From assembly GCF_048006345.1 (NCBI RefSeq), contig NZ_CP180351.1, forward strand, positions 3,100,001-3,164,000: DNA of 64,000 nt, written 5' to 3'. Under the pieces are notes generated by a model. That model was not told the DNA's origin. It searched no databases and was given only the letters and a program-made list of their open reading frames with translations. Source of the DNA: Marivita sp030148515. GTDB taxonomy: Bacteria; Pseudomonadota; Alphaproteobacteria; Rhodobacterales; Rhodobacteraceae. The translations under genes were made by a program, and so were the position numbers. Every line of letters begins with the position of its first letter. The first letter of the stretch is position 1. Below, one piece after another: positions 8,659 to 17,284 of the stretch.

Positions 8659-9477
8659 TCAGTCCCTACCTGCCGCTCTCAGTTCGCCAACGCGGTCTTG
8701 CACCGAAGCAATCGCGTTCATCACCAACGGCGTGCCACACACCCAGTCGACGGAGGTCTGCAAGACCGGAAATCCCGTCAAGGCAGGATGGCTGACCATT
8801 TCTTCGGACAGCGAGAACCCGTCAAAGCGTTGCGACCCGATCAGCAAATCCGGTTGGTGCAGGATCACCTGCTCCAATGTCAGTGTACCGATCCCGTCAA
8901 ATCCAAGGTCATCGGACAGGTTCCGGGCACCTCCGGCAGTCAGGATGTCATGGCTCAGGGTTCCCGCGCCCACGGAAAACCCGTTCGGCATGAAGAAGGC
9001 CGCAAGTGGCGCATCTTCTTGCACCGCAGGCAGGCCTTGCAGCTCGGCATCCAAATCCGCCGCAAGCGCCCGCGCCTTGTCCTCTTGCCCCAACAGAGCG
9101 CCCATGCGCCGGATGTCGTCCGGGATTTCCCGCAAAGACTGCGTGATCGGAAACTGGACGACCTCGATCCCGATGGACCGCAAGAGGGCAACCAAAGACG
9201 GATTGGTGTAAGCCCCGGCAACCACTATGTCCGGGTTCTGCAACGCAATCACTTCAGCTTGACTGTTGTTCTTGGAAAACTGTGCGGCGTGTTCCGCCAT
9301 GGCTGATGATCGCGGGTCGTCGGAAAGGTCGCTGAGAGAGATAATCTGCGCAGGGTCCGCAAGCAGCATCACAAGCTGATCCGTGCAGACATTGACCGAC
9401 ACGACGCGTGGCGCGTCGGATGCGCTGGCCCCGAACGAGGCCAGCGCGAAAGCCACCGGCGTCACCAGACGCCACAT
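8659..9477 (-). CDS. ABC transporter substrate-binding protein, cobalamin-type (BtuF-like)
   Basis: 272 residues with a signal peptide (cleavage likely after the Ala-Ser-Ala around residue 20) and a helical-backbone metal/cobalamin binding fold: RVVSVNVCTDQLVMLLAD at the start and NPDIVVAGAY, HQPDLLIGSQ later. It starts 3 bases after the btuB-type receptor stop, so it is in the same riboswitch-controlled transcript and should bind vitamin B12 in the periplasm. The inner-membrane permease and ATPase (btuCD) are not in the window. A siderophore/haem ligand is the alternative, but the cobalamin riboswitch argues for B12. Confidence 0.82.
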   Translation of the reverse strand: MWRLVTPVAFALASFGASASDAPRVVSVNVCTDQLVMLLADPAQIISLSDLSDDPRSSAMAEHAAQFSKNNSQAEVIALQNPDIVVAGAYTNPSLVALLRSIGIEVVQFPITQSLREIPDDIRRMGALLGQEDKARALAADLDAELQGLPAVQEDAPLAAFFMPNGFSVGAGTLSHDILTAGGARNLSDDLGFDGIGTLTLEQVILHQPDLLIGSQRFDGFSLSEEMVSHPALTGFPVLQTSVDWVCGTPLVMNAIASVQDRVGELRAAGRD

Positions 9478-9480
9478 GGT

Positions 9481-11313
9481 TTAGAACGAGGTTTCAACAC
9501 CGAAACGGATCGTCCGCTCCGGCGCGTTGAACCCGCGCACTGTTTGATAAGACACATCCGTCACGTTGTGGATGGCCCCGTAAACGCTGGCCGTATCGGT
9601 GATCTCGTACCGTGCGGACACATCCCAGACCGTGTAATCATCCAGTGCTTCGAGTGTGCCGAACCCGTCCAACGTGTCGGCAACACGGGTCAAGTTGACC
9701 CCCAGCTGCAAGCGATCTGTCACGTCTGCTTCGAGCGCCAATGAAAGATCATGACGTGGTACCCGGACCACCCGCTCGCCATCGTTTTCCGTGTTGGTCA
9801 GCGTGTACGCCCCGGACAGACGCACCCGGTCCGTGATTGCGTAAGAGCCACTGATCTCTAAACCGCGTGTTTCGGTTATGCGATCAGTCTGGATGTAGCA
9901 GCCAAACGCATGTGACGGCAGACAGGTGGGCGCGCTGCCAAACCCGATCAGATTGTCGATCTCGGCCCAGAACAAGGTCGCCTTTACCGAACCCCGGTCG
10001 CCATAGCTGTGCTCGATCCCCAGATCGAAGCTGAGGCTTTCTTCGGGGTCGAGCGGTGTAGAGCCGGCATACGGCCCAAACCGCTCGTAGAGCGACGGCG
10101 CGCGATAGCCCGTACCCAGCGACGCACGGATCAGTGTGGCATCGTTGATCTGGTACGAAAGCGCCGCGCGACCGCTGAACTGCCCGTCGAAATCCGAATA
10201 ATCGTCATAGCGCAGGGTCAGCGAGACCTCCATCGCGTCCGTCGGGTTGGCTTTCAACTCGGCGAACACCGCCGAATTCGACGCGTCATACGCCTCGGCG
10301 TCCAGTTCAGCGCGTTCTTCGGTCCAATCCGCGCCCAGTGCGAGCGACATGCCCGACGACAATTCTCCGGTGGCAAGATAGGCAGCCGTATCGCGCTCCC
10401 CAAGAAAATCGCGGGTAAAGCCGAGGTCATCAAACCTGTCGATCTGGTAACGGCTGAAAGACAACTCGTGCGTCCAAGCCCCGGTCTGCACTTCACCGAA
10501 CAGGCGCAAACCCTTGCGTGTCTCGTCAATCTCTCCGCGCGGGTCGGTTTCTGCCTGATCGTACTCTGCGGTGCCATCGGACCATAGTCCGGTGACGCCG
10601 ATACGGATCGTGTCACTGACCTGATACGCGGCAAAAAGGTTCATCGTGCTCTGCTCGAACCCGTCATTTTCGTCGTCCGTATCTCGGGCCGAGAAACCTT
10701 CGCTTGTCACGCGGCCCAGGCTGACAGCCAGTTCGGCGCGGTCATCAAGATATCCAAAGCTCAGGTTGGCCGCGCGCGTCTCGAAGCTGCCCACTTCCAC
10801 CTGCGCTTTGCCGGACAAGCCGGTGACCTCGGGTCGCCAGGTTTCGATTTCGACGACCCCTGCGATGGCCTCGGACCCATAGACCGCCGATTGCGTGCCT
10901 TTGACGACCGCAACGCGATCCAGCGCACCCGTGGTCAACGTCCCGAAGTTGAAGGCTGTCTGCGGTCCCGAAGGGTCTGCCACGTCGATACCGTCCACGC
11001 GGACACCGACATATGGACCACTCAGTCCGCGAATTCGAACGGTCGCACTGCCGCCCAATCCGCCATTTGCACTGACAGACACACCTGGAAGCGCGTCCAA
11101 GGCGGTTGTCGCACTGGGACCAGCGCGCTGAATATCCTCGGAATCCGCAACATCAATGGTAGCGCCGGTTGTGTCGAGGTTCGTTGGAAGCAAACCGCCG
11201 AAGACGACGATGTCCTCAAGTTCGATAACGGTGCCACCCGCATCCTGTGCCGCCACGAGAGACGGCGCGATCAGAGTGGAGCAAAGAAGTAGTTTTGACG
11301 TGAGCCGTGCCAT
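9481..11313 (-). CDS. btuB: TonB-dependent outer-membrane cobalamin receptor
   Basis: 610 residues: signal peptide (MARLTSKLLLCSTLIAPSLVAAQ approximately), TonB-box region (IELEDIVVFG), plug domain with TTALDALPGVSVSANGGLGG and GTQSAVYGSEAIAGVVEI, then a barrel of alternating beta-strands ending in the outer-membrane signature with terminal Phe (IRFGVETSF). ATG at 11313 is chosen because it begins the signal peptide; a longer frame runs into the riboswitch leader. Transport of B12 is supported by the cobalamin riboswitch upstream and the BtuF-like gene downstream. Confidence 0.9.
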   Translation of the reverse strand: MARLTSKLLLCSTLIAPSLVAAQDAGGTVIELEDIVVFGGLLPTNLDTTGATIDVADSEDIQRAGPSATTALDALPGVSVSANGGLGGSATVRIRGLSGPYVGVRVDGIDVADPSGPQTAFNFGTLTTGALDRVAVVKGTQSAVYGSEAIAGVVEIETWRPEVTGLSGKAQVEVGSFETRAANLSFGYLDDRAELAVSLGRVTSEGFSARDTDDENDGFEQSTMNLFAAYQVSDTIRIGVTGLWSDGTAEYDQAETDPRGEIDETRKGLRLFGEVQTGAWTHELSFSRYQIDRFDDLGFTRDFLGERDTAAYLATGELSSGMSLALGADWTEERAELDAEAYDASNSAVFAELKANPTDAMEVSLTLRYDDYSDFDGQFSGRAALSYQINDATLIRASLGTGYRAPSLYERFGPYAGSTPLDPEESLSFDLGIEHSYGDRGSVKATLFWAEIDNLIGFGSAPTCLPSHAFGCYIQTDRITETRGLEISGSYAITDRVRLSGAYTLTNTENDGERVVRVPRHDLSLALEADVTDRLQLGVNLTRVADTLDGFGTLEALDDYTVWDVSARYEITDTASVYGAIHNVTDVSYQTVRGFNAPERTIRFGVETSF

Positions 11314-11460
11314 TTGAATGATCCCAGCTTTGCCCGACGCGATGCGCCGGAATGATAGAATAATCTGGAATGCCAAAGCATCCGCAGACGGTGATAGACA
11401 CCACTGCGGACGACGCCGCCGCCTCATCGCACCCCGCGATCAGACTGGGTGTTGGCTTAC

Positions 11461-11620
11461 GGCAGGTCTCCTGACTTGCGGGTCACTGCTCTGCTGGCCT
11501 TCCCAGAATCCTTGTCGGACACCAGTGGCACGTTCAGCGTCGCTCACCGCTCACAGTTGCGGGGGCAGTCGCGGATTTTTCTGACGAAGCACCGCGTTCC
11601 CTTTTCACCGAATGCTGTGA
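11461..11620 (-). promoter_or_regulatory. cobalamin (adenosylcobalamin-class) riboswitch
   Basis: Read on the minus strand, the region carries the conserved blocks in order: GGGAACGCGGTGC (11588-11600), AAATCCGCGACTGCCCCCGC, AACTGTGAGCGG, GCCACTGG, CTGGGAAGGCC, and the terminal block AGTCAGGAGACCTGCC ending at 11461. This is the B12-box architecture. It lies about 150 nt upstream of the btuB start, so cobalamin binding should shut down translation or transcription of btuB-btuF. Outer limits of the first helix are approximate. Confidence 0.93.
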
Positions 11621-11869
11621 CACATCCGGACCGTAAACATGATCATCTGCACCCGCGAAACCGACCGCGTCAAGTGGGGTTTACACTGACCGGCACCGCC
11701 ATTGGTCGCAGATGACAGCGCGCTGAACCGGAAAATTCGTTTAAATTCTTCGCGTTTTTCATGGGTTACCGCCGCATTGAGATCAAATTATTGCCGAACT
11801 TCGCAAGCATCGTGAACAGACTTTCCGGTTCAGACCGGGATCGAGAGTGTCGGGTAAAAGGTTTGGCCG

Positions 11870-14098
11870 GTGTCATTTACGCTTAGCTTCGATTACCGTT
11901 TTGACAGTACGGGGTTCTTCGACGATCCCGCGCGTCGCAGCGCGCTGGAAGCGGCGGCGGCACAATGGCAAGCGATCATCGAAGACGACTTCGCCGATGT
12001 TCCAGCGGGCACAGAATTCGAAATCCGGAATCCCACGACGTTTGCCACTGAAACCGTAAGGTTGGACCAGCCGATTGACGATATTCTTATCTTCGTTGGC
12101 GCACGCGCGTTCGACTCCTCGACCTTGGCCATTGCCGGACCCGATGGCGGCACCGTCACAGGTGACATCTATGCCGCGCGGATCAGCCAGGATTTTCGCG
12201 GTTCGGGTGCCGTCACTGACTTCGAACCATGGACCGGGTCGATCACCTTCAACTCGAGATCGAACTGGTCGTTCGCTCTGGACGGCCCGGTTTCAGGCCG
12301 CAGCGACTTTGTTTCTGTTGCCATCCATGAAATCGGCCACATTCTTGGGATTGGCACGTCGGCAGCCTTTGACCAATGGATCCGCGACGGACACTTCACC
12401 GGCCCCAATGCCACGTGGGTCAACAATGGACAGCCCATTCCGATCGAAGACGACCACGCGCATGTCGAAGAAGGCTTCGCCGATAACTCCGTGGCGCTTG
12501 ACCCCATTCTCACCACAGGGTCTCGCGTGGTCCTGAGCGCGTATGACGCGGCCATGCTTGCGGATATCGGTTACCAGATCGCAGGCTTCGATAAGCAGGG
12601 CAGCACACCCGCGCTTGCGACCCCCGAAGCGGAGCGCATTTTCGGGACCGATCTTGCCGACAGCATCGACGCGTTTTCCGGAAACGACTCGATTCAGGGC
12701 GCAGGCGGAGATGACCACCTTGATGGAAACGCGGGGCAGGATGACTTGTTTGGCCAGTCGGGCAACGATACGCTTTTCGGAGGCGACGGGGATGACTACC
12801 TTGACGGTGGCGCGGGCAATGACGAGTTGCGCGGTGGGCCGGGTGCAGATGTCTATTTTGGACATGCTGGACAGGATGTTTTCGTCATCGCAGCCGGGGA
12901 TGGCGGCAACAGGCTGTCGGATTTCGATCTGGACGAAGACACGATCCGATTGATCGACAGCGGCTTTTCTTCTGCGGAAGACGTGTTGGCCGCGATATCC
13001 AAACCGTTCAACAACGTGTCGCGCATTACGTTTACAGACGGAACAACGGTCGACGTGTTTCACGGAAGTCAGAGCGGGACGCCTTTGACGGAGACACATC
13101 TTTTCCTTGAAAAACCTGGCCAAGTGACGACCGGCGAGAACGACCCTGTCGAGGACGTGTCCCGACCCGAGTCCCGCACGGACGCGCCATCCACCACACC
13201 TCCAATAGCGACGTTTCTGGAGGGCTCGTCGTATGACGACTACATCGTTGCGACCGCAGGTCACGACCGGATCGACGGCTTTGACGGTATCGACACGGTC
13301 CAGTTTTCGGGGCACCAGTCGCGCTATACGATTGAGTTCGGTGCAAACGGCCTCAGCGTGACAGACCGGGGTGTCGGCGGTCTCGGATCCGTTCACCTAG
13401 ACAATATCGAATTGATTGACTTCGAGTTTCCTTATGCCGACTTCGGCGGCTCACTCGATCTTCGGCTGTTCGGCGGGCACACGGACCTCGATCAAGCGGC
13501 GATGGATACATTTGTCGAAATGTATATCGCGTATTTCAATCGAGCGCCTGATGCTGTGGGACTTGCCTTCTGGGGAACCGCGTTTGCGAACGGAACGCCA
13601 CTGGAAGAGATCGCGGTGCTTTTCGCCGAACAAGACGAAACTGCAGCTCTCTACCCCAACGATTTCGGGAATCTGCGGTTCATCTCCGAAATTTATAACA
13701 ACGTTCTGGGACGCGCCCCGGATATGGAGGGCCTTTTGTTCTGGGAGGCCGCGCTGGACTCGGGCTTTGTCAGCCGTGGCGCATTCATCCTCGAACTGCT
13801 CATGGGTGCAAAAGCCGATCTCCCAGCTTCGGCCACAGCCAGTCTAATCGCGCGGCAAGCCGAAGATCAGCGATATCTGGAGATGAAAACGGATCTAGGT
13901 GTGCGGTTCGCATTGGATCGCGGCATGTCTGATACGGATGCGGCGACGCAGGTCATGCAGATTTTCGACGGGAGCACAGAGTCATTTGAACGCGCTGGTG
14001 CTCTGATTGACGACCTGTATTCAGCGGCTTTGGACCCGGAAAGCGGTTCCTTCCTTATGCCATTGATCGGCATTCACACTGACTTCGCTGAGATCTGA
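11870..14098 (+). CDS. secreted RTX metalloprotease with DUF4214 C-terminus
   Basis: 742 residues, no N-terminal signal peptide. Residues 1-245 are a zinc protease domain with HEIGHILGIGT (His153, Glu154, His157); the position of the usual third metzincin ligand (His/Asp) holds Thr, and a later His (196 or 198, in DDHAHVEEG) may supply it, as in leishmanolysin-like enzymes. Residues about 265-345 hold nonapeptide calcium-binding repeats (GGDGDDYLDGGAGND), and about 550-660 match DUF4214 (YFNRAPDAVGLAFW, VLGRAPDMEGLLFW). This domain order marks a type I secretion substrate acting outside the cell. GTG start. No T1SS genes are adjacent. Confidence 0.87.
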   Translation: MSFTLSFDYRFDSTGFFDDPARRSALEAAAAQWQAIIEDDFADVPAGTEFEIRNPTTFATETVRLDQPIDDILIFVGARAFDSSTLAIAGPDGGTVTGDIYAARISQDFRGSGAVTDFEPWTGSITFNSRSNWSFALDGPVSGRSDFVSVAIHEIGHILGIGTSAAFDQWIRDGHFTGPNATWVNNGQPIPIEDDHAHVEEGFADNSVALDPILTTGSRVVLSAYDAAMLADIGYQIAGFDKQGSTPALATPEAERIFGTDLADSIDAFSGNDSIQGAGGDDHLDGNAGQDDLFGQSGNDTLFGGDGDDYLDGGAGNDELRGGPGADVYFGHAGQDVFVIAAGDGGNRLSDFDLDEDTIRLIDSGFSSAEDVLAAISKPFNNVSRITFTDGTTVDVFHGSQSGTPLTETHLFLEKPGQVTTGENDPVEDVSRPESRTDAPSTTPPIATFLEGSSYDDYIVATAGHDRIDGFDGIDTVQFSGHQSRYTIEFGANGLSVTDRGVGGLGSVHLDNIELIDFEFPYADFGGSLDLRLFGGHTDLDQAAMDTFVEMYIAYFNRAPDAVGLAFWGTAFANGTPLEEIAVLFAEQDETAALYPNDFGNLRFISEIYNNVLGRAPDMEGLLFWEAALDSGFVSRGAFILELLMGAKADLPASATASLIARQAEDQRYLEMKTDLGVRFALDRGMSDTDAATQVMQIFDGSTESFERAGALIDDLYSAALDPESGSFLMPLIGIHTDFAEI

Positions 14099-14264
14099 AC
14101 TTGCCTCGCGCATTTGACGGCCGGAGTTAGGCCGAGATGGCGCGCGTAAACTCCATCATGCGCACGGAAAATAATTCCGACAAATTTACTCGGGATGTAT
14201 TGATCGCGCCCGAGAATCATGTAACTGACTCTTTCAGTAAGAAATTCGCAGAACGGAGAGTCTC

Positions 14265-15290
14265 ATGCGCGTCCTATGGACAACTTCGACGCTGGCACTT
14301 GTCGCCAGCACCGCACTCAGCACCGCAGCAATGGCACAGGGGGAAGTGAACCTCTATTCGTCGCGCCACTATGATACCGACGAACGGCTCTATTCAGACT
14401 TCACCGAAGCAACCGGCATCACGATCAACCGGATCGAAGGCAATGCCGACGAACTGATCGCACGCATGCAGGCCGAGGGCGCCAATTCGCCGGCAGACAT
14501 TCTGCTGACCGTGGACACATCGCGGCTCGAGCGCGCCAAAGCGGCAGGTGTGCTGCAATCCATCGACAGCGACGTGCTTGAGCAACGGATTCCTGACAGT
14601 CTGCAAGACGATGACAACCAGTGGTTTGGCTTCAGCCAGCGCGCGCGGATCATCTTCTACGACAAAACCGACGTCGAAAATCCACCGCTCGACTACATTT
14701 CGCTGGCCGACCCCCAGTACAAGGGCATGGTCTGCCACCGTTCGTCGACAAACGTCTACTCTCAGACGCTGCTCAGCGCAGTGATCGAAAACCACGGCGA
14801 AGAGGCAGCCAAGGCATGGGCGCAGGGTGTTGTCGACAATTTCGCGCGCGACCCGCAGGGTGGCGACACCGACCAACTGCTGGGTCTTGTCTCGGGCGAA
14901 TGCGATATTTCGATCTCGAACACCTATTACTTCTCACGTGCATTGCGCGTTGATGTCGAAGGCCTGTCCGAAGCAGACCGTGCCAATATCGGCTGGGTGT
15001 TCCCGGCCCAAAACGCGGAAGGCGCGCATATGAACTTGTCCGGCGGTGGCGTTGCAGCCCATGCCCCGAACCGCGAGAACGCGATCAAATTCCTCGAATA
15101 CCTGTCGTCTGATCAGGCGCAGCAGTATTTCTCGGCAGGCAATGACGAATACCCGGCTGTTCCCGGCGTTGGCTTGTCCCCGTCGGTTGCGGCGCTCGGG
15201 ATGTTCCGCCCGGACGATGTGGACCTGTCCGAAGTGGCGCAAAACCTTGCCACCGCCCAGAAGATCTTCAACGAAGTCGGCTGGAAATAA
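14265..15290 (+). CDS. fbpA: iron(III) ABC transporter substrate-binding protein
   Basis: 341 residues with a signal peptide ending in AMAQG. The mature start VNLYSSRHYDTDERLYSDF and the tyrosine pair in NTYYFSRALR are characteristic of FbpA/FutA/AfuA ferric-iron binding proteins. It captures Fe3+ in the periplasm. A clear Shine-Dalgarno (ACGGAGAG) precedes the ATG. The matching permease gene lies convergent rather than downstream, so the two are separately transcribed. I could not identify a Fur, RirA or Irr site in the 166-bp upstream region with confidence. Confidence 0.9.
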   Translation: MRVLWTTSTLALVASTALSTAAMAQGEVNLYSSRHYDTDERLYSDFTEATGITINRIEGNADELIARMQAEGANSPADILLTVDTSRLERAKAAGVLQSIDSDVLEQRIPDSLQDDDNQWFGFSQRARIIFYDKTDVENPPLDYISLADPQYKGMVCHRSSTNVYSQTLLSAVIENHGEEAAKAWAQGVVDNFARDPQGGDTDQLLGLVSGECDISISNTYYFSRALRVDVEGLSEADRANIGWVFPAQNAEGAHMNLSGGGVAAHAPNRENAIKFLEYLSSDQAQQYFSAGNDEYPAVPGVGLSPSVAALGMFRPDDVDLSEVAQNLATAQKIFNEVGWK

Positions 15291-15312
15291 GCTGTTAGAT
15301 CAGATTGCGGAA

Positions 15313-15340
15313 AAGAGGGCGCTCAGGCGCCCTCTTTTTT
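15313..15340. terminator. bidirectional intrinsic terminator between fbpA and fbpB
   Basis: Perfect 10-bp inverted repeat (aagagggcgc / gcgccctctt) with loop tcag and A/T tracts on both sides, placed between convergent genes. The loop contains the stop codon of fbpB (TGA on the minus strand, 15323-15325), so the last codons of fbpB (Lys-Lys-Glu-Gly-Ala) are encoded in one arm. Confidence 0.9.
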
Positions 15341-17002
15341 GTGGCCCTGCTCGTTTCGGATGCGACGACAGAGCAGGATCACCGGAAGCGTTCCAATCGC
15401 CACGATCACAAGGCTTGGTACGGCGGCACCGGCCAGACGCTCGTCTGCCGCCAAGCGATGTGCCTGTACGGCCAAGGTGTCAAAGTTGAAGGGCCGCATG
15501 ATCAGCGTTGCGGGCAATTCTTTCATCACATCGACAAAAACGATCAGGAGCGCGGTAAATAGACTGGGACGCAGAAGCGGGAAATGCACGCGCCGCAGCA
15601 ACCCCCATTCGCTTTGCCCCAGAACCCGCGCCGCCGCATCCATGTTCGGGTTGATCACGGCAACCCCGCCCTCATAGGCTCCAATCGCTGCAGCAAGAAA
15701 ACGGATCATGTAGGCGCAGACAAGCAACCAGATCGACCCGGTGAACAAGAGCCCGGTCGAGATCCCGAAAGTCTCGCGCATATAGGCGTCGAGCGTGTTG
15801 TCGAAAAAGGCAAAGGGCACCAGCAACCCGACAGCAATCACGCCACCCGGCACGGCGTATCCCATGCGCCCGATATATAGGACTGCTGTTGCAACCCACG
15901 AGTCCCGTGTCCGGGCCAGACTGCCAAACAGCAAGGCCACCGAAACCGTGATCACCGCAGCACAGACACCCAACGTGACCGAGTTCTTCGCGAATTGCAG
16001 GTAGCGCGGGCTGAGCAGATCCTGTTCGGACCCAAGCGCCATTTCAGCCAGCATGAAGACCGGCAGAAAGCATCCAAGAAACGCTGGCAGAAAACACATG
16101 GCAAAAGCAAGAAACCCTCGACCTCCGGTCAAAACGGACCGGGGCATCTGTTCGAACTTGCGACCATACGCATACCGCGCCTCACCGCGGTTGATGCGTT
16201 CGACGATGGCCAAAAGCAGGGCGAACGCCAGCAAACCCAGCGAAAGCTGCGCGGCGGCTGCGCGGTCGGCAAATGAAAACCAGCTGGAGTAAATTCCGAC
16301 CGCAAAGGTCTGCACCCCGAAATACGAAACGGTCCCGAAATCGGCGATGGTTTCCATCCCGACCAGCATCGCACCCGACGCAATGGCCGGGCGGGCCATT
16401 GGCAAAGATACGCGCCAGAACGCTCCGATCCGTGTCTGCCCCAACGATTGCGCAGCATAGAACGTGGTCGCACTTTGCGACGCGAATGCTGCGCGCGCCA
16501 AGAGATACACGTAAGGATACAGAACCAGCGTCAGCATGGCGGCGGCGCCACCCAAGGACCGTATTTCCGGGAACCAGTAGTCCCGGGGCCCCCACCCCGT
16601 CACCGCGCGCAACGTGGATTGCACGATCCCCGGATGATCCAGAACATGCGTGTAGGCATAGGCCAAGACATATGCCGGAAACGCCAGCGGCAGGACCAAA
16701 GCGATTTCCAGAACTCTGCGCCCTCGGAATTCGGTTGTCGTCACAAGCCACGCCGTCACTGTTCCGATGATGGTGCTGCAAATCACGACCGACACCAGCA
16801 AAACAAGCGTCGCACGCGTGTAGCGGCCAAGCACGGTCTCCGCCAAGGACTGCAGTGTGTCCGTCGATCCCATGAAGGCTGCGATCAAGACGCTGACATG
16901 CGGGAGCACACAGATCGCAGCAGCCAACCCAGCAATGATCCAGGCAAACCGGCCTGTCCAGGATGCGCGCTGCTGTTTGAGGATGAGTGAAGTCTCTGCC
17001 AT
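15323..17002 (-). CDS. fbpB: iron(III) ABC transporter permease
   Basis: 559 residues, a fused double permease with about 12 membrane helices and two EAA-type loops (ARAAFASQSATTFYAAQSLG in the first half; AARVLGQSEWGLLRRVHFPL in the second), as in FbpB/SfuB/AfuB. It would form the inner-membrane channel for Fe3+ delivered by FbpA. No ATPase gene is adjacent. Its 3' end is embedded in the shared terminator with fbpA. Confidence 0.9.
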   Translation of the reverse strand: MAETSLILKQQRASWTGRFAWIIAGLAAAICVLPHVSVLIAAFMGSTDTLQSLAETVLGRYTRATLVLLVSVVICSTIIGTVTAWLVTTTEFRGRRVLEIALVLPLAFPAYVLAYAYTHVLDHPGIVQSTLRAVTGWGPRDYWFPEIRSLGGAAAMLTLVLYPYVYLLARAAFASQSATTFYAAQSLGQTRIGAFWRVSLPMARPAIASGAMLVGMETIADFGTVSYFGVQTFAVGIYSSWFSFADRAAAAQLSLGLLAFALLLAIVERINRGEARYAYGRKFEQMPRSVLTGGRGFLAFAMCFLPAFLGCFLPVFMLAEMALGSEQDLLSPRYLQFAKNSVTLGVCAAVITVSVALLFGSLARTRDSWVATAVLYIGRMGYAVPGGVIAVGLLVPFAFFDNTLDAYMRETFGISTGLLFTGSIWLLVCAYMIRFLAAAIGAYEGGVAVINPNMDAAARVLGQSEWGLLRRVHFPLLRPSLFTALLIVFVDVMKELPATLIMRPFNFDTLAVQAHRLAADERLAGAAVPSLVIVAIGTLPVILLCRRIRNEQGHKKEGA

Positions 17003-17284
17003 ATCCCGTGTTCGTCAATTTGCCATGGATGCCTGATTTCCGATAGGATCACTCAGGTATGGCAACGCTCATAACATCGAGAACTTGCGAGCGAAATCAG
17101 ATTCCTGTCCACGCATCGCATCAGGACATGTGCCGATCCCGCAGTTCACCCTTCGCGACGGCGCTGAGGGCAAAATGCCACTCCTTATTGCACCATCTTG
17201 CACGTCAGATAGGGTTGTGGCCGTCTTGGAATACCGCGATGGTGTTCTCCAATAACGAAAGCCGCGAGATTGAAGAGGTCTGAC

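Noticed and set aside
12293..13396. Long minus-strand open frame (367 codons) opposite the RTX protease
   Set aside because: Antisense shadow of a gene with clear protease and RTX motifs; its translation has no recognisable domain.
17059..17283. Small plus-strand frame (74 codons) upstream of fumarase
   Set aside because: No ribosome site, no domain-like sequence, and it ends at the fumarase leader; treated as untranslated upstream region.
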